64,000 bases of DNA from assembly GCF_013385425.1 (NCBI RefSeq), contig NZ_JACAQA010000005.1:168344-232343 (forward strand), in the 5' to 3' direction. Below the pieces are notes generated by a model. That model saw only the letters and a program-made list of their open reading frames with translations. It had not been told where the DNA came from and made no database searches. A program made the position numbers and the translations under genes. The stretch is from Pseudomonas gingeri. Its GTDB lineage: Bacteria > Pseudomonadota > Gammaproteobacteria > Pseudomonadales > Pseudomonadaceae. Below are positions 17,724 through 32,217 of the stretch, in pieces. Positions within the stretch are counted from its first letter, which is position 1. Each line of letters begins with the position of its first letter.

Positions 17724-18910
17724 GCCGCCCACAGCAAATTACCGTACTCGGTGCCACCGGCTCCATCGGCCTGAGCACCCTGGATGTCATCGCGCGTCAC
17801 CCGCAGCGTTACCAGGCCTTTGCCTTGAGCGGTTTCAGCCGCCTGGCGGAACTCTTTGCCCTGTGCATGCGGCATCGCCCGCGCTATGCGGTGGTGCCCG
17901 AGGCGTCCGCGGCGCGTGGTTTGCAGCAACAACTGCGTGACGCGGGCCTGGCGACCGAAGTGCTGGTGGGGGAGGCGGGCCTGTGCCAGATCGCCGCTGA
18001 TCCCGAAGTTGATGCGGTGATGGCGGCGATCGTCGGCGCGGCCGGTTTGCGTCCTACGCTGGCGGCGGTCGAAGCCGGCAAGAAGATCTTGCTGGCCAAC
18101 AAGGAGGCGCTGGTGATGACTGGTGCACTCTTTATGCAGGCGGTGCGCAAGAGCGGTTCGGTGCTGTTGCCGATCGACAGTGAACACAATGCGATTTTCC
18201 AGTGCCTGCCCCAGGATCACGCCCGTGGCCTGGCGGCGGTCGGCGTGCGGCGAATCCTGCTGACCGCCTCGGGTGGTCCGTTCCGGCAGACGCCGCTGGG
18301 TGAGCTGGCCGATGTCACCCCCGAGCAGGCGTGCGCCCATCCCACCTGGTCGATGGGGCGCAAGATCTCGGTCGACTCGGCGAGTATGATGAACAAGGGG
18401 CTGGAACTGATCGAGGCTTGCTGGCTGTTCGATGCCAAACCGTCCCAGGTCGAAGTGGTGATCCACCCGCAGAGTGTGATTCACTCCCTGGTCGACTACG
18501 TGGATGGTTCGGTTCTGGCCCAATTGGGGAACCCGGACATGCGCACGCCGATCGCCAATGCCCTGGCCTGGCCTGAGCGGATCGACTCCGGCGCGGCGCC
18601 GCTGGACCTGTTTGCCGTGGCGCGCCTGGACTTCCAGGCCCCGGATGAGCAGCGTTTCCCTTGTCTGCGCCTGGCCCGTGAATCTGCCGAGGCCGGAGGC
18701 AGTGCGCCGGCGATGTTGAATGCGGCGAATGAGGTGGCGGTAGCGGCATTTCTCGAACGGCGCATCCGCTACCTTGAGATCGCGAGTATCATCGAGGACG
18801 TTTTAAACCTGGAGCCGGTGGTTGCGGTCAATGAGCTCGACGCGGTATTCGCGGCAGACGCCAAGGCCAGGACTCTGGCCGAGCAATGGCTGAGTCGCCA
18901 CGGGCGATGA
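17720..18910 (+). CDS. dxr: 1-deoxy-D-xylulose 5-phosphate reductoisomerase
   Basis: Dxr (IspC) converts DXP to 2-C-methyl-erythritol 4-phosphate with NADPH, the committed step of the MEP isoprenoid pathway. The 396-residue chain begins at GTG 17720, which overlaps the cdsA stop; a second in-frame GTG at 17705 is less likely. The NADPH loop [11 protein letters not shown] is near residue 11 and the metal-binding [14 protein letters not shown] motif near 155. It links isoprenoid supply to the preceding uppS. Confidence 0.96.
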   Translation: MSRPQQITVLGATGSIGLSTLDVIARHPQRYQAFALSGFSRLAELFALCMRHRPRYAVVPEASAARGLQQQLRDAGLATEVLVGEAGLCQIAADPEVDAVMAAIVGAAGLRPTLAAVEAGKKILLANKEALVMTGALFMQAVRKSGSVLLPIDSEHNAIFQCLPQDHARGLAAVGVRRILLTASGGPFRQTPLGELADVTPEQACAHPTWSMGRKISVDSASMMNKGLELIEACWLFDAKPSQVEVVIHPQSVIHSLVDYVDGSVLAQLGNPDMRTPIANALAWPERIDSGAAPLDLFAVARLDFQAPDEQRFPCLRLARESAEAGGSAPAMLNAANEVAVAAFLERRIRYLEIASIIEDVLNLEPVVAVNELDAVFAADAKARTLAEQWLSRHGR

Positions 18911-18961
18911 ATCTGGCGTAGCCTTCGGGGCTGTCGGCACCTGGGATTGCGGAGAAAGTAA

Positions 18962-20314
18962 ATGAGCGCGCTCTATATGATAGTCGGCACCCTGGTGGCC
19001 CTGGGTGTGCTGGTGACCTTCCACGAATTCGGCCATTTCTGGGTGGCCCGTCGTTGCGGCGTCAAGGTCCTGCGTTTTTCCGTGGGCTTCGGCATGCCGC
19101 TGCTGCGTTGGCACGATCGCCAGGGCACCGAGTTCGTGGTCGCCGCGATTCCGTTGGGCGGCTACGTGAAAATGCTCGACGAGCGCGAGGCTGAAGTCCC
19201 GCCGGAGCTGCTCGACCAGGCCTTCAATCGCAAGTCGGTGCGCCAGCGTATCGCAATCGTCGCCGCCGGCCCGATTGCCAACTTTCTCCTGGCCATCGTG
19301 TTTTTCTGGGGCCTGGCGATGCTGGGCAGCCAGCAGGTGCGTCCGGTCATCGGTACCGTGGAAAGCGGTAGCCTGGCCGAGAAGGCCGGGTTGAGCAGCG
19401 GTCAGGAAATCGTCGCCGTCGATGGCGAGCCGACCACCGGTTGGGGCGCGGTCAATCTTCAGTTGGTGCGTCGCCTGGGGGAAAGCGGCACCCTGCAGTT
19501 GCGGGTCCGTGAGCCTGGCTCGACGGCCGACTCGCCCCGCGAACTGGCACTGGACCATTGGCTGCAAGGCGCCGACGAGCCCGATCCAATCAAGTCTCTG
19601 GGGATTCGCCCATGGCGTCCGGCGCTGGCGCCGGTGCTGGCCGAACTCGATCCGAAGGGCCCGGCCCAGGCCGCCGGCCTCAAGACCGGCGACCGCCTGT
19701 TGGCGGTGAATGACCAGCCCCTGAACGATTGGCAGCAGGTGGTGGATTGGGTCCGTGTACGTCCTGATACCAAAATTGTGCTGCACGTCGAGCGTGATGG
19801 TGCTCAAATCGACGTCCCGCTGACCCTGGCCAGCCGCGGCGAAGGCAAGGCGGCGAGCGGTTACCTGGGGGCCGGCGTCAAGGCGGTGGACTGGCCGCCG
19901 GAGATGGTTCGAGAGGTCAGCTACGGGCCTCTGGCGGCGATTGGCGAAGGTGCTCGACGCACTTGGACCATGAGCGTCCTGACCCTGGACTCGCTGAAGA
20001 AAATGTTGTTCGGCGAGCTCTCGGTAAAAAACTTGAGTGGACCGATAACCATTGCTAAAGTGGCGGGCGCTTCGGCCCAGTCGGGCGTCGCTGATTTCCT
20101 GAATTTCCTGGCTTATCTGAGTATCAGCCTCGGGGTTCTGAATTTGTTGCCCATCCCGGTACTGGATGGGGGGCATTTGCTGTTTTATCTGATCGAGTGG
20201 GCGCGTGGTCGTCCCTTGTCGGATCGGGTGCAAGGTTGGGGGATTCAGATCGGTATCAGTTTGGTGGTTGGGGTGATGTTGCTTGCCCTGGTCAACGATC
20301 TGGGTCGACTGTAA
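18962..20314 (+). CDS. rseP: Site-2 zinc metalloprotease RseP
   Basis: RseP (called MucP in pseudomonads) is an intramembrane protease that cuts anti-sigma factors such as MucA/RseA after a site-1 cut, releasing AlgU/RpoE. The 450-residue protein has HEFGH at residues 21-25 in the first membrane helix, two periplasmic PDZ domains (about 115-290) and the second metal site PVLDGGH near residue 400, followed by the last helices. The start ATG 18962 follows GGAGAAAG. It precedes bamA by 75 bases, as in most gammaproteobacteria, linking envelope stress sensing to outer-membrane assembly. Confidence 0.97.
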   Translation: MSALYMIVGTLVALGVLVTFHEFGHFWVARRCGVKVLRFSVGFGMPLLRWHDRQGTEFVVAAIPLGGYVKMLDEREAEVPPELLDQAFNRKSVRQRIAIVAAGPIANFLLAIVFFWGLAMLGSQQVRPVIGTVESGSLAEKAGLSSGQEIVAVDGEPTTGWGAVNLQLVRRLGESGTLQLRVREPGSTADSPRELALDHWLQGADEPDPIKSLGIRPWRPALAPVLAELDPKGPAQAAGLKTGDRLLAVNDQPLNDWQQVVDWVRVRPDTKIVLHVERDGAQIDVPLTLASRGEGKAASGYLGAGVKAVDWPPEMVREVSYGPLAAIGEGARRTWTMSVLTLDSLKKMLFGELSVKNLSGPITIAKVAGASAQSGVADFLNFLAYLSISLGVLNLLPIPVLDGGHLLFYLIEWARGRPLSDRVQGWGIQIGISLVVGVMLLALVNDLGRL

Positions 20315-20389
20315 CGCTTCGCGAAAATTGCGAATCTGCCGCATTGTGCGGCAGTTTGTTTATTGCCAGTTGGAATAAGAAAGGACTTC

Positions 20390-22777
20390 ATGAAACGTCT
20401 GCTGCTAACTGCGGTTCTCACCGTATTGATGATCGCCGAAGTTCACGCCGAGTCCTTCACTATCTCCGATATTCGTGTCAATGGCCTCCAGCGGGTATCC
20501 GCTGGTAGCGTGTTTGGCGCGTTACCGTTGAATGTCGGGGAGCAAGCGGATGACCGTCGCCTGGTGGAATCCACTCGCGCGCTGTTCAAAACCGGTTTCT
20601 TCCAGGATATCCAGCTGGGGCGCGAAGGTAACGTCCTGGTCATCACGGTCGTTGAACGACCTTCGGTGGCCAGCATCGATATCGAAGGCAACAAGGCGAT
20701 CTCGACTGACGACTTGATGAAGGGGCTGAAGCAGTCCGGCCTGGCCGAGGGTGAAATCTTCCAGCGTGCGACCCTTGAAGGTGTGCGTAACGAACTTCAG
20801 CGTCAGTATGTGGCCCAAGGCCGCTACTCGGCCGAGGTCGAGACCGAAGTCGTTCCCGAGCCGCGTAACCGCGTGGGCTTGAAGATCAAGATCAACGAAG
20901 GCACCGTCGCCGCGATCCAGCACATCAACGTGGTGGGTAACTCGGTATTCAAGGACGAAGACCTGATCGATCTGTTCGAACTCAAGACCACCAACTGGCT
21001 GTCGTTCTTCAAGAACGATGACAAGTATGCCCGCGAAAAGCTCTCCGGTGACCTGGAGCGCCTGCGTTCCTACTACCTGGACCGCGGCTATATCAACATG
21101 GATATCGCCTCGACCCAGGTGTCCATCACCCCGGACAAGAAAAGCGTCTATATCACGGTCAACGTCACCGAAGGCCAGAAGTACAAGGTCCGCGACGTGA
21201 AGCTCAGTGGTGACCTGAAGGTGCCGGAAGACCAGGTCAAGTCCCTGCTGCTGGTGGAGAAGGGCCAGGTGTTCTCGCGCAAGCTGATGACCACCACCTC
21301 GGAACTGATCACCCGCCGCCTGGGTAACGACGGCTACACTTTCGCCAACGTCAACGGCGTACCGACGCCGCACGATGACGATCACACCGTCGATATCACC
21401 TTCGTGGTCGACCCGGGCAAGCGTGCCTACGTCAACCGTATCAACTACCGTGGCAACACCAAGTCCGCGGACGAAGTGCTGCGTCGTGAAATGCGTCAGA
21501 TGGAAGGCGGTTGGGCTTCCACCTACCTGATCGACCAGTCCAAGACCCGTCTTGAACGCCTGGGCTTCTTCAAGGAAGTCAACGTCGAAACCCCGGCTGT
21601 TCCGGGTGTCGATGACCAGGTTGACGTGAACTACACCGTGGAAGAGCAAGCCTCGGGTTCGATTACCGCCAGCGTCGGTTTTGCCCAGAGCGCCGGTCTG
21701 ATCCTGGGCGGTTCGATCACCCAGAACAACTTCCTCGGTACCGGTAACAAGGTCAGCATCGGCCTGACCCGCAGCCAGTACCAGAGCCGCTATAACTTCG
21801 GTTATGTCGACCCCTACTGGACGCCGGACGGTGTCAGCCTGGGCTACAACGTGTTCTACCGCACCACTGACTACAGCGAACTCGATGTCAGCGTTGCCAG
21901 CTATGCCGTGGACAGCCTGGGTGCTGGCGTCAGCGTCGGTTACCCGATCAACGAGACATCGCGCCTGACCTTCGGCCTGACGGCCCAGCAGGACAAGATC
22001 CAGACCGGCCAGTACACCGTCGACGAAATCTTCAACTTCGTTAACACCCAGGGCGACGAGTTCCTGAACTACAAGGCCTCCCTCGGCTGGTCGGATTCGA
22101 CCCTGAACAAAGGCGTCCTGGCGACCCGTGGTCACTCCCAGAGCCTGACCCTGGAAAGTACCATCCCAGGCAGTGACCTGTTGTTCTTCAAACTCGACTA
22201 CCGTGGTCAGGTATTCCAGCCGTTGAGCGACACCTACACCATGCGTTTCCATACCGAATTGGGTTACGGCGACGGCTATGGTTCGACCAACGGCCTGCCG
22301 TTCTATGAGAACTACTACGCTGGTGGTTTCAACTCGGTACGTGGTTTCAAGGACAGTACCCTGGGCCCACGTGGTACGCCAAGTCGCGGTGTGGATGTGA
22401 CCGGTAACGCCGGTACGATTGCCGATACCAGCACGAATCCATTGCCGTTCGGTGGTAACGTACTGATTCAAGGTGGTGCGGAGCTGTTGTTCCCGCTGCC
22501 ATTCGTGAAAGACCAGCGTTCGCTGCGCACCTCGCTGTTCTGGGACGTGGGTAACGTATTCGACTCCAAGTGCGAACAGGTCCGTAACACCAATGGCACG
22601 CTGTCGCAGACGCAGTGCAACGACATCAGTTTCAGCAATATGGCCAGTTCCGTGGGTGTTGGCGTGACCTGGGTAACCGCCCTGGGGCCATTGAGTTTTG
22701 CCCTGGCCGTGCCGGTCAAAGAGCCTAATAACGCTGAAACCCAGGTGTTCCAATTCTCCCTCGGTCAGACCTTCTAA
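20390..22777 (+). CDS. bamA: Outer membrane protein assembly factor BamA
   Basis: BamA is the central subunit of the machine that folds beta-barrel proteins into the outer membrane. The 795-residue product has a signal peptide ending at about residue 20 (EVHA), five POTRA repeats (about 22-425) and a 16-strand barrel. The barrel has the conserved VRGF loop motif (SVRGFKDSTLG) and a C-terminal phenylalanine in FSLGQTF. ATG 20390 is preferred because it begins directly with the signal peptide MKRLLLTAVL after an AAGGA site. Confidence 0.98.
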   Translation: MKRLLLTAVLTVLMIAEVHAESFTISDIRVNGLQRVSAGSVFGALPLNVGEQADDRRLVESTRALFKTGFFQDIQLGREGNVLVITVVERPSVASIDIEGNKAISTDDLMKGLKQSGLAEGEIFQRATLEGVRNELQRQYVAQGRYSAEVETEVVPEPRNRVGLKIKINEGTVAAIQHINVVGNSVFKDEDLIDLFELKTTNWLSFFKNDDKYAREKLSGDLERLRSYYLDRGYINMDIASTQVSITPDKKSVYITVNVTEGQKYKVRDVKLSGDLKVPEDQVKSLLLVEKGQVFSRKLMTTTSELITRRLGNDGYTFANVNGVPTPHDDDHTVDITFVVDPGKRAYVNRINYRGNTKSADEVLRREMRQMEGGWASTYLIDQSKTRLERLGFFKEVNVETPAVPGVDDQVDVNYTVEEQASGSITASVGFAQSAGLILGGSITQNNFLGTGNKVSIGLTRSQYQSRYNFGYVDPYWTPDGVSLGYNVFYRTTDYSELDVSVASYAVDSLGAGVSVGYPINETSRLTFGLTAQQDKIQTGQYTVDEIFNFVNTQGDEFLNYKASLGWSDSTLNKGVLATRGHSQSLTLESTIPGSDLLFFKLDYRGQVFQPLSDTYTMRFHTELGYGDGYGSTNGLPFYENYYAGGFNSVRGFKDSTLGPRGTPSRGVDVTGNAGTIADTSTNPLPFGGNVLIQGGAELLFPLPFVKDQRSLRTSLFWDVGNVFDSKCEQVRNTNGTLSQTQCNDISFSNMASSVGVGVTWVTALGPLSFALAVPVKEPNNAETQVFQFSLGQTF

Positions 22778-22822
22778 CGGCCTGACCCTAGATAACGACA
22801 ACGGATTTTGTAGGAGTTTATT

Positions 22823-23326
22823 GTGCGTAAGTTGACTCAACTGGTTCTGCTGGCCACTGTTCTGGTAGCGACCCCGGCCTTTGCCGAAATGAAAATCGCG
22901 GTCCTGAACTATCAGATGGCCCTGCTGGAATCCGACGCAGCCAAGAAGTACGCCGTCGATGCCGAGAAGAAGTTCGGTCCGCAACTGACCAAGCTCCAGG
23001 CCCTGGAAAGCAGTGCCAAGGGTATCCAGGATCGTCTGGTGGCCGGTGGCGACAAGATGCAGCAGGGCGAACGCGAGCGTCTGGAGCTGGAATTCAAGCA
23101 AAAGGCCCGTGATTTCCAGTTCCAGTCCAAGGAACTGAACGAGCAAAAAGCCGTTGCTGACCGCGAGATGCTCAAGCAGCTCAAGCCCAAGCTGGATAGC
23201 GCCGTGGAAGAAGTCATCAAGAAAGGTGCCTTTGACCTGGTGTTCGAGCGTGGCGCCGTGATCGATGTCAAACCGCAGTACGACATCACCCGCCAGGTGA
23301 TCGAGCGCATGAACCAGCTGAAGTAA
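22823..23326 (+). CDS. skp: Periplasmic chaperone Skp/OmpH
   Basis: Skp is a trimeric jellyfish-shaped chaperone that holds unfolded outer-membrane proteins in the periplasm. The 167-residue protein begins with GTG at 22823 after TAGGAG (22811-22816) and has a signal peptide cleaved after ATPAFA (residue 21). The mature part is a short beta strand (KIAVLNYQMAL) followed by long Gln/Lys/Glu-rich helices, the normal coiled-coil tentacles. It lies between bamA and lpxD, 45 and 3 bases away. Confidence 0.95.
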   Translation: MRKLTQLVLLATVLVATPAFAEMKIAVLNYQMALLESDAAKKYAVDAEKKFGPQLTKLQALESSAKGIQDRLVAGGDKMQQGERERLELEFKQKARDFQFQSKELNEQKAVADREMLKQLKPKLDSAVEEVIKKGAFDLVFERGAVIDVKPQYDITRQVIERMNQLK

Positions 23327-23329
23327 TCC

Positions 23330-24385
23330 ATGACAGCGACCATCAAGCTCGGCCAATTGGCCGAGATCCTCGGTGCCACCCTACGTGGCAACGAGGAGAA
23401 ACAAATCACTGGGCTAGCCACCTTGCAGGAGGCTGGCCCAGCTCAGTTGAGCTTTCTGGCAAATCCCCAGTACCGCAAATACCTCACTGACAGCCAGGCC
23501 GGCGCCGTGTTGCTCAAGGCCGCCGACGCCGAAGGTTATGCCGGCGATGCGCTGGTGGTGGCTGATCCTTACCTGGCCTATGCGCGTATTTCGCACCTGT
23601 TCGATCCCAAGCCCAAAGCGCCTGCCGGGATTCACCCGAGCGCGGTGGTGGCTGCCGATGCCCAGGTCGATCCGACCGCCAGTATCGGTGCCTTTGCGGT
23701 GATCGAGAGCGCTGCGCGGATTGGTGCTGGCGTGACCATCGGCGCCCAGTGTTTTGTCGGTGCTCGCTGTGAAATCGGCGAAGGCGGCTGGCTGGCGCCA
23801 CGGGTCACGCTTTACCACGACGTGCGCATCGGCAAGCGGGTGGTGATCCAGTCTGGTGCCGTGCTCGGCGGTGAAGGCTTCGGCTTCGCCAATGAAAAGG
23901 GTATTTGGCAGAAAATTGCCCAGATCGGTGGCGTGACCGTCGGTGATGATGTGGAGATCGGCGTCAATACCGCCATCGACCGCGGTGCCCTGGCCGACAC
24001 GATCATTGGCAACGGGGTCAAGCTCGACAACCAGATTCAGATCGCCCACAACGTTCAGGTCGGCGATCACACGGCCATGGCCGCCTGCTGCGGGATTTCC
24101 GGCAGCACCAAGATCGGCAAGCACTGCATGCTCGCCGGTGGCGTCGGCCTGGTGGGGCATATCGAGATTTGCGACAACGTCTTCCTGACCGGGATGACCA
24201 TGGTCACCCACTCGATTACCGAGCCGGGTGCCTATTCTTCCGGTACGGCGATGCAGCCGGCCGCCGAGTGGCGCAAGAGCGCGGCGCGTATTCGCCAGCT
24301 CGACGACATGGCCCGGCGCCTGCGGCAGCTGGAAAAGCGGGTAGGCGACGTGACCCCGGACGGTAATGCTTCATCAGATGGCTGA
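23330..24385 (+). CDS. lpxD: UDP-3-O-(3-hydroxyacyl)glucosamine N-acyltransferase
   Basis: LpxD adds the second hydroxyacyl chain in lipid A synthesis, using acyl-ACP. The 351-residue protein has an N-terminal uridine-binding domain (to about residue 100), then a hexapeptide beta-helix. The catalytic histidine is in the [16 protein letters not shown] segment near residue 240. A C-terminal helix ([18 protein letters not shown]) closes the trimer. It starts three bases after skp and is 114 bases before fabZ. Confidence 0.96.
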   Translation: MTATIKLGQLAEILGATLRGNEEKQITGLATLQEAGPAQLSFLANPQYRKYLTDSQAGAVLLKAADAEGYAGDALVVADPYLAYARISHLFDPKPKAPAGIHPSAVVAADAQVDPTASIGAFAVIESAARIGAGVTIGAQCFVGARCEIGEGGWLAPRVTLYHDVRIGKRVVIQSGAVLGGEGFGFANEKGIWQKIAQIGGVTVGDDVEIGVNTAIDRGALADTIIGNGVKLDNQIQIAHNVQVGDHTAMAACCGISGSTKIGKHCMLAGGVGLVGHIEICDNVFLTGMTMVTHSITEPGAYSSGTAMQPAAEWRKSAARIRQLDDMARRLRQLEKRVGDVTPDGNASSDG

Positions 24386-24449
24386 TACCATTTTCCATAT
24401 CAAGTAGCCGCCTGGGTTTGTACGCAAGCTGCCTTCTTGATTTGCTAGA

Positions 24450-24472
24450 GGAGCCGCGCGTGGCGCGCTCCC
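24450..24472 (+). other. Bulged hairpin between lpxD and fabZ
   Basis: GGAGC-c-GCGC (24450-24459) pairs with GCGC-GCTCC (24463-24471) across a three-base loop, 30 bases ahead of fabZ. There is no T tract. It could reduce read-through or guard mRNA ends, but no role is known. Confidence 0.35.
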
Positions 24473-24499
24473 ACTCTTTACTACAGGCTTCCCCACGAA

Positions 24500-24940
24500 A
24501 TGATGGACATCAAAGAGATTCGCGAATACCTGCCTCACCGTTACCCGTTCCTGCTGGTGGACCGGGTGGTGGAACTGGATGTCGAGGCCCAGCGCATTCG
24601 TGCCTACAAGAATGTCAGCATCAACGAGCCTTTCTTCAACGGCCACTTCCCGGCGCACCCGATCATGCCGGGCGTGCTGATTATCGAAGCCATGGCCCAG
24701 GCTGCCGGCATCCTCGGTTTCAAGATGCTCGACGTGAAGCCTTCCGACGGTACCCTGTACTACTTCGTCGGCTCCGACAAGCTGCGTTTCCGCCAGCCGG
24801 TACTGCCGGGCGACCAGTTGATCCTCGAAGCCAAGTTCATCAGCTGCAAGCGCAAGATCTGGAAGTTCGAGTGCCAGGCTTCGGTTGACGGCAAGCCGGT
24901 CTGCTCGGCCGAGATCATCTGTGCGGAACAGAAAGTATGA
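24500..24940 (+). CDS. fabZ: 3-hydroxyacyl-ACP dehydratase FabZ
   Basis: FabZ dehydrates (3R)-hydroxyacyl-ACP in fatty-acid elongation and competes with LpxA for the same hydroxymyristoyl-type pool. The 146-residue hot-dog-fold protein has the active-site motif [20 protein letters not shown] with His49 and Glu63. Two adjacent ATG codons (24500, 24503) could start it. It overlaps lpxA by four bases (ATGA), so the balance of the two enzymes is tied together. Confidence 0.97.
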   Translation: MMDIKEIREYLPHRYPFLLVDRVVELDVEAQRIRAYKNVSINEPFFNGHFPAHPIMPGVLIIEAMAQAAGILGFKMLDVKPSDGTLYYFVGSDKLRFRQPVLPGDQLILEAKFISCKRKIWKFECQASVDGKPVCSAEIICAEQKV

Positions 24941-25713
24941 GTTTGATTGACCCTCGCGCAATCATCGATCCCACGGCCGTACTGGCCGAGGGCGTTGAGG
25001 TCGGCCCCTGGTCGATCGTCGGCGCAGGTGTGGAAATCGGCGAGGGGACAGTGATCGGGCCGCATGTGATTCTCAAGGGCCCGACCCGGATCGGCAAACA
25101 CAACCGCATCTACCAGTTTTCCTCGGTAGGCGAAGACACGCCCGATCTCAAGTACAAAGGCGAAGAGACGCGCCTGGTCATTGGTGACCACAACGTTATC
25201 CGCGAAGGTGTGACCATCCACCGGGGCACGGTACAGGATCGCTCGGAAACCACCCTGGGCGACCACAACCTGATCATGGCCTACGCCCATATCGGTCACG
25301 ACAGCGTGATCGGCAACCACTGCATCCTGGTCAACAACACGGCATTGGCCGGGCATGTGCACATGGGGGATTGGGCGATCCTCTCGGGGTTCACCCTGGT
25401 CCATCAGTTCTGCCATATCGGCGCCCACAGCTTTTCCGGCATGGGCACCGCCATCGGCAAGGATGTTCCTGCCTATGTCACGGTCTTCGGCAACCCCGCC
25501 GAAGCCCGTAGCATGAACTTCGAAGGCTTGCGTCGGCGTGGTTTCAGCGAGGAAGTGCTCCACGCCCTGCGCCGGGCCTACAAGGTGGTGTACCGCCAGG
25601 GGCTGACGGTGGAACAAGCCATCGCCGAGCTGGCCGAACCTGCCGCGCAGTACCCGGAAGTGGCGGTGTTTCTCGATTCGATCCAGTCCTCGACCCGCGG
25701 CATCACCCGCTGA
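24937..25713 (+). CDS. lpxA: UDP-N-acetylglucosamine O-acyltransferase
   Basis: LpxA starts lipid A synthesis by transferring a hydroxyacyl chain from ACP to UDP-GlcNAc. The 258-residue protein is a left-handed hexapeptide beta-helix with a C-terminal helical cap. The catalytic histidine is in [12 protein letters not shown] (His121, with His118 nearby) and matches His125 of the E. coli enzyme. It is coupled to fabZ by an ATGA overlap and followed after two bases by lpxB. Confidence 0.97.
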   Translation: MSLIDPRAIIDPTAVLAEGVEVGPWSIVGAGVEIGEGTVIGPHVILKGPTRIGKHNRIYQFSSVGEDTPDLKYKGEETRLVIGDHNVIREGVTIHRGTVQDRSETTLGDHNLIMAYAHIGHDSVIGNHCILVNNTALAGHVHMGDWAILSGFTLVHQFCHIGAHSFSGMGTAIGKDVPAYVTVFGNPAEARSMNFEGLRRRGFSEEVLHALRRAYKVVYRQGLTVEQAIAELAEPAAQYPEVAVFLDSIQSSTRGITR

Positions 25714-25715
25714 TC

Positions 25716-26846
25716 ATGGCGACTTTGCGAATTGCGCTGGTCGCCGGGGAAGCCTCCGGCGACATTCTCGGCTCTGGTCTGATGCGGGCGCTCAAGGCCA
25801 AGCATCCTGAAGTCGAGTTTATCGGGGTCGGTGGCCCGCTGATGCAGGCCGAAGGCCTGGTTTCCTATTTCCCCATGGAGCGGCTGTCGGTGATGGGCCT
25901 GGTGGAAGTGCTCGGCCGTCTGCCTGAGCTGCTCAAGCGCCGCAAATTGCTGATCCAGACGCTGATTGCCGAAAAGCCCGATGTGTTTATTGGCATCGAT
26001 GCGCCGGATTTCACCCTGAATATCGAACTCAAGCTGCGCCGTGCCGGGATCAAGACCGTGCATTACGTCAGTCCGTCGGTCTGGGCCTGGCGGCAGAAGC
26101 GGGTGCTGAAGATCCGCGAAGGCTGTGACCTGATGCTGACGCTGTTCCCTTTCGAAGCGCGCTTCTATGAAGAGAAGGGCGTGCCGGTGCGGTTTGTCGG
26201 GCATTCCCTGGCCGACGCCATCCCCTTGCAGGCCGACCGTGGGCAGGCGCGGGCCGAACTCGGCTTGCCGGACGGTCCGTTGGTGGCGCTGATGCCGGGC
26301 AGTCGTGGCGGCGAAGTCGGGCGCCTGGGCGGCTTGTTCCTCGATACCGCGCAACGCCTGCGGGAGATGCACCCCGCTATCCGTTTTGTCATGCCCTGCG
26401 CCAGCCCGCAACGGCGTACCCAGATCGAGGCCTTGCTGGTGGGGCGCGATCTGCCGCTGACCCTGCTCGACGGCCAGTCCCACAAGGCCCTGGCCGCCTG
26501 CGACGCGGTGTTGATCGCCTCGGGTACGGCGACGCTGGAGGCCCTGCTGTACAAGCGTCCGATGGTGGTCGCCTATCGTCTGGCGCCACTGACCTTCTGG
26601 ATTCTCAAGCGGCTGGTAAAAAGCCCCTACATCTCCTTGCCCAACCTGCTGGCCCAGCGTTTGCTGGTGCCCGAGCTGTTGCAGGATGACGCAACCCCCG
26701 AGGCCCTGGCGCAGACCCTGTCGCCGCTGATCGAGGGCGGCGAAGAGCAGACCCGGGGCTTCGACGAAATCCATCGCACCTTGCGCCTGGATGCCTCGAA
26801 CCAGGCCGCCGACGCAGTGTTGAAGCTGATCGGCAAAACCGTATGA
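25716..26846 (+). CDS. lpxB: Lipid-A-disaccharide synthase
   Basis: LpxB joins UDP-diacylglucosamine and lipid X to make the lipid A disaccharide at the inner membrane. The 376-residue GT19 enzyme begins with the family motif [12 protein letters not shown], has [13 protein letters not shown] near residue 120 and [13 protein letters not shown] near 195 (the nucleotide site). The stop overlaps rnhB as ATGA (26843-26846). Confidence 0.97.
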   Translation: MATLRIALVAGEASGDILGSGLMRALKAKHPEVEFIGVGGPLMQAEGLVSYFPMERLSVMGLVEVLGRLPELLKRRKLLIQTLIAEKPDVFIGIDAPDFTLNIELKLRRAGIKTVHYVSPSVWAWRQKRVLKIREGCDLMLTLFPFEARFYEEKGVPVRFVGHSLADAIPLQADRGQARAELGLPDGPLVALMPGSRGGEVGRLGGLFLDTAQRLREMHPAIRFVMPCASPQRRTQIEALLVGRDLPLTLLDGQSHKALAACDAVLIASGTATLEALLYKRPMVVAYRLAPLTFWILKRLVKSPYISLPNLLAQRLLVPELLQDDATPEALAQTLSPLIEGGEEQTRGFDEIHRTLRLDASNQAADAVLKLIGKTV

Positions 26847-27484
26847 GTAGCGTGAAAATGCAGATGGGATTGGACTTCACCCTGGTGGCCGATGCCGAAG
26901 ACCTGGTGGCCGGTGTCGACGAAGTCGGTCGTGGCCCGCTTTGCGGCGCGGTTGTGACTGCGGCGGTGATCCTCGATCCCAAGCGCCCGATCCTCGGCCT
27001 CAACGACTCGAAGAAACTCACCGAGGCCCGGCGCGAAAAGCTCTACGACGAAATCCGCGAAAAGGCCCTGAGCTGGTGTATCGCCCGCGCCGAAGTCGAG
27101 GAAATCGATGAACTGAACATTCTGCATGCCACCATGCTGGCAATGCAGCGGGCGGTCGAAGGCCTGCATATCCAGCCCAAGCTGGCGATGATCGACGGCA
27201 ACCGTTGCCCGAAGTTGCCGATGCCAGCCGAAGCGGTGGTCAAGGGCGATAGCAAGGTGCCGGCGATCGCGGCGGCGTCAATCCTGGCCAAGGTCAGCCG
27301 TGATCGTGAAATGGCAGCTGTCGAATTGATCTACCCGGGTTATGGCATCGGCGGGCATAAGGGCTATCCGACACCGGTGCACCTGGAAGCCTTGCAGCGG
27401 CTGGGGCCGACACCGATTCACCGGCGTTCGTTCGCACCGGTACGGCTGGCCTATGAGGCTCATGGGCGGTCCGGCGAACTTTAA
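26843..27484 (+). CDS. rnhB: Ribonuclease HII
   Basis: RNase HII cuts RNA-DNA hybrids and removes single ribonucleotides from DNA. The 213-residue protein has the catalytic motif [13 protein letters not shown] (Asp26, Glu27), the further acidic residue in MIDGN, and [14 protein letters not shown]. The ATG at 26843 overlaps lpxB; an internal ATG at 26858 is also possible and would give 208 residues. A strong terminator follows, so this is probably the end of the long envelope operon. Confidence 0.95.
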   Translation: MSSVKMQMGLDFTLVADAEDLVAGVDEVGRGPLCGAVVTAAVILDPKRPILGLNDSKKLTEARREKLYDEIREKALSWCIARAEVEEIDELNILHATMLAMQRAVEGLHIQPKLAMIDGNRCPKLPMPAEAVVKGDSKVPAIAAASILAKVSRDREMAAVELIYPGYGIGGHKGYPTPVHLEALQRLGPTPIHRRSFAPVRLAYEAHGRSGEL

Positions 27485-27503
27485 CGCTGCTGATGTTTTA
27501 GCC

Positions 27504-27535
27504 AAGGCCCGGTACAATCCGGGCCTTGTTGTTTC
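27504..27535 (+). terminator. Terminator after rnhB
   Basis: AAGGCCCGG (27504-27512) and CCGGGCCTT (27519-27527) form a perfect 9-bp stem with a TACAAT loop, followed by GTTGTTT. It lies 19 bases beyond rnhB and 22 bases before dnaE, so dnaE translation signals are just clear of it. Confidence 0.85.
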
Positions 27536-27556
27536 TACAGATTAGACAGGATCACT

Positions 27557-31078
<3,522 letters not shown>

Positions 31079-31227
31079 GACGGTGGCGCACTTGGTGCGC
31101 GCCGACCTTGACCCTATTTTTAATCTCGACCTGAGCGCGCCATATCCCGTAAGGTAGGGCGCGATACAGATCAATCGGCCGGCCAGGCTGTGTAAAAACT
31201 ACTGTGCTCGACCCAAGACGGATGCTT

Positions 31228-32175
31228 ATGAACCCGAATTTTCTTGATTTCGAACAGCCGATCGCTGACCTGCAAGCCAAGATCGAAGAGCTGCGCTTGG
31301 TCGGTAACGACAATTCGCTGAATATCGGCGATGAGATCTCCCGCCTGCAGGACAAGAGCAACACGCTGACCGAAGATATCTTTGGCAAGCTGACCAGCTG
31401 GCAGATCGCGCGTCTGGCGCGTCACCCGCGTCGTCCGTATACCCTGGACTACATCAACCACATCTTCACCGAGTTCGACGAACTGCACGGCGATCGGCAT
31501 TTCTCCGACGACGCGGCGATTGTCGGCGGTATTGCCCGCCTGGACGACCAGCCGGTGATGATTATCGGCCACCAGAAGGGCCGTGAAGTGCGCGAGAAGG
31601 TCCGTCGCAACTTCGGTATGCCGCGTCCGGAAGGCTACCGCAAGGCTTGCCGCCTGATGGAAATGGCCGAGCGCTTCAAGATGCCGATCCTGACCTTTAT
31701 CGACACCCCGGGTGCCTACCCGGGCATCGACGCCGAAGAGCGCAACCAGAGCGAAGCGATTGCCTGGAACCTGCGGGTGATGGCGCGGCTGAAAACGCCG
31801 ATCATCGCCACCGTGATCGGTGAGGGTGGTTCCGGCGGTGCCTTGGCCATCGGCGTGTGCGACCAGTTGAACATGCTGCAGTACTCGACTTACGCGGTGA
31901 TTTCCCCGGAAGGCTGTGCTTCCATTCTGTGGAAAACCGCCGATAAAGCCCCGGACGCCGCCGAAGCCATGGGCATCACGGCCGAGCGCCTCAAGGGCCT
32001 GGGGATCGTCGACAAGGTGATTTCCGAGCCCCTGGGCGGCGCCCATCGCGATCCGGCCACGGCGGCGGCCTCGATTCGTGCCGAACTCAGCACGCAGTTG
32101 GCTATGCTGAAGAAGTTCGACAACGATGCGCTGCTGGCTCGTCGTTACGAGCGTCTGATGAGCTACGGTCTCTGA
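31228..32175 (+). CDS. accA: Acetyl-CoA carboxylase carboxyltransferase subunit alpha
   Basis: AccA pairs with AccD to carry carboxyl groups from biotin to acetyl-CoA, the first step of fatty-acid synthesis. The ATG at 31228 ([12 protein letters not shown]) gives 315 residues, the usual length, with a GACGGA site eight bases upstream; earlier starts at 31204 (GTG) and 31222 are in frame but add non-conserved residues. The crotonase-type core shows [18 protein letters not shown] and [15 protein letters not shown]. It stands 149 bases after dnaE, the usual gammaproteobacterial order. Confidence 0.97.
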   Translation: MNPNFLDFEQPIADLQAKIEELRLVGNDNSLNIGDEISRLQDKSNTLTEDIFGKLTSWQIARLARHPRRPYTLDYINHIFTEFDELHGDRHFSDDAAIVGGIARLDDQPVMIIGHQKGREVREKVRRNFGMPRPEGYRKACRLMEMAERFKMPILTFIDTPGAYPGIDAEERNQSEAIAWNLRVMARLKTPIIATVIGEGGSGGALAIGVCDQLNMLQYSTYAVISPEGCASILWKTADKAPDAAEAMGITAERLKGLGIVDKVISEPLGGAHRDPATAAASIRAELSTQLAMLKKFDNDALLARRYERLMSYGL

Positions 32176-32217
32176 TAGCGCGCGTTATCGTTCGTGAGCC
32201 AGCGCGGGGGGCAACCC

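Noticed and set aside
20522..23356. A 944-codon minus-strand open frame across bamA and skp
   Set aside because: Both opposing genes are certain, and the frame has the same anti-codon bias as other shadows, with no ribosome site.
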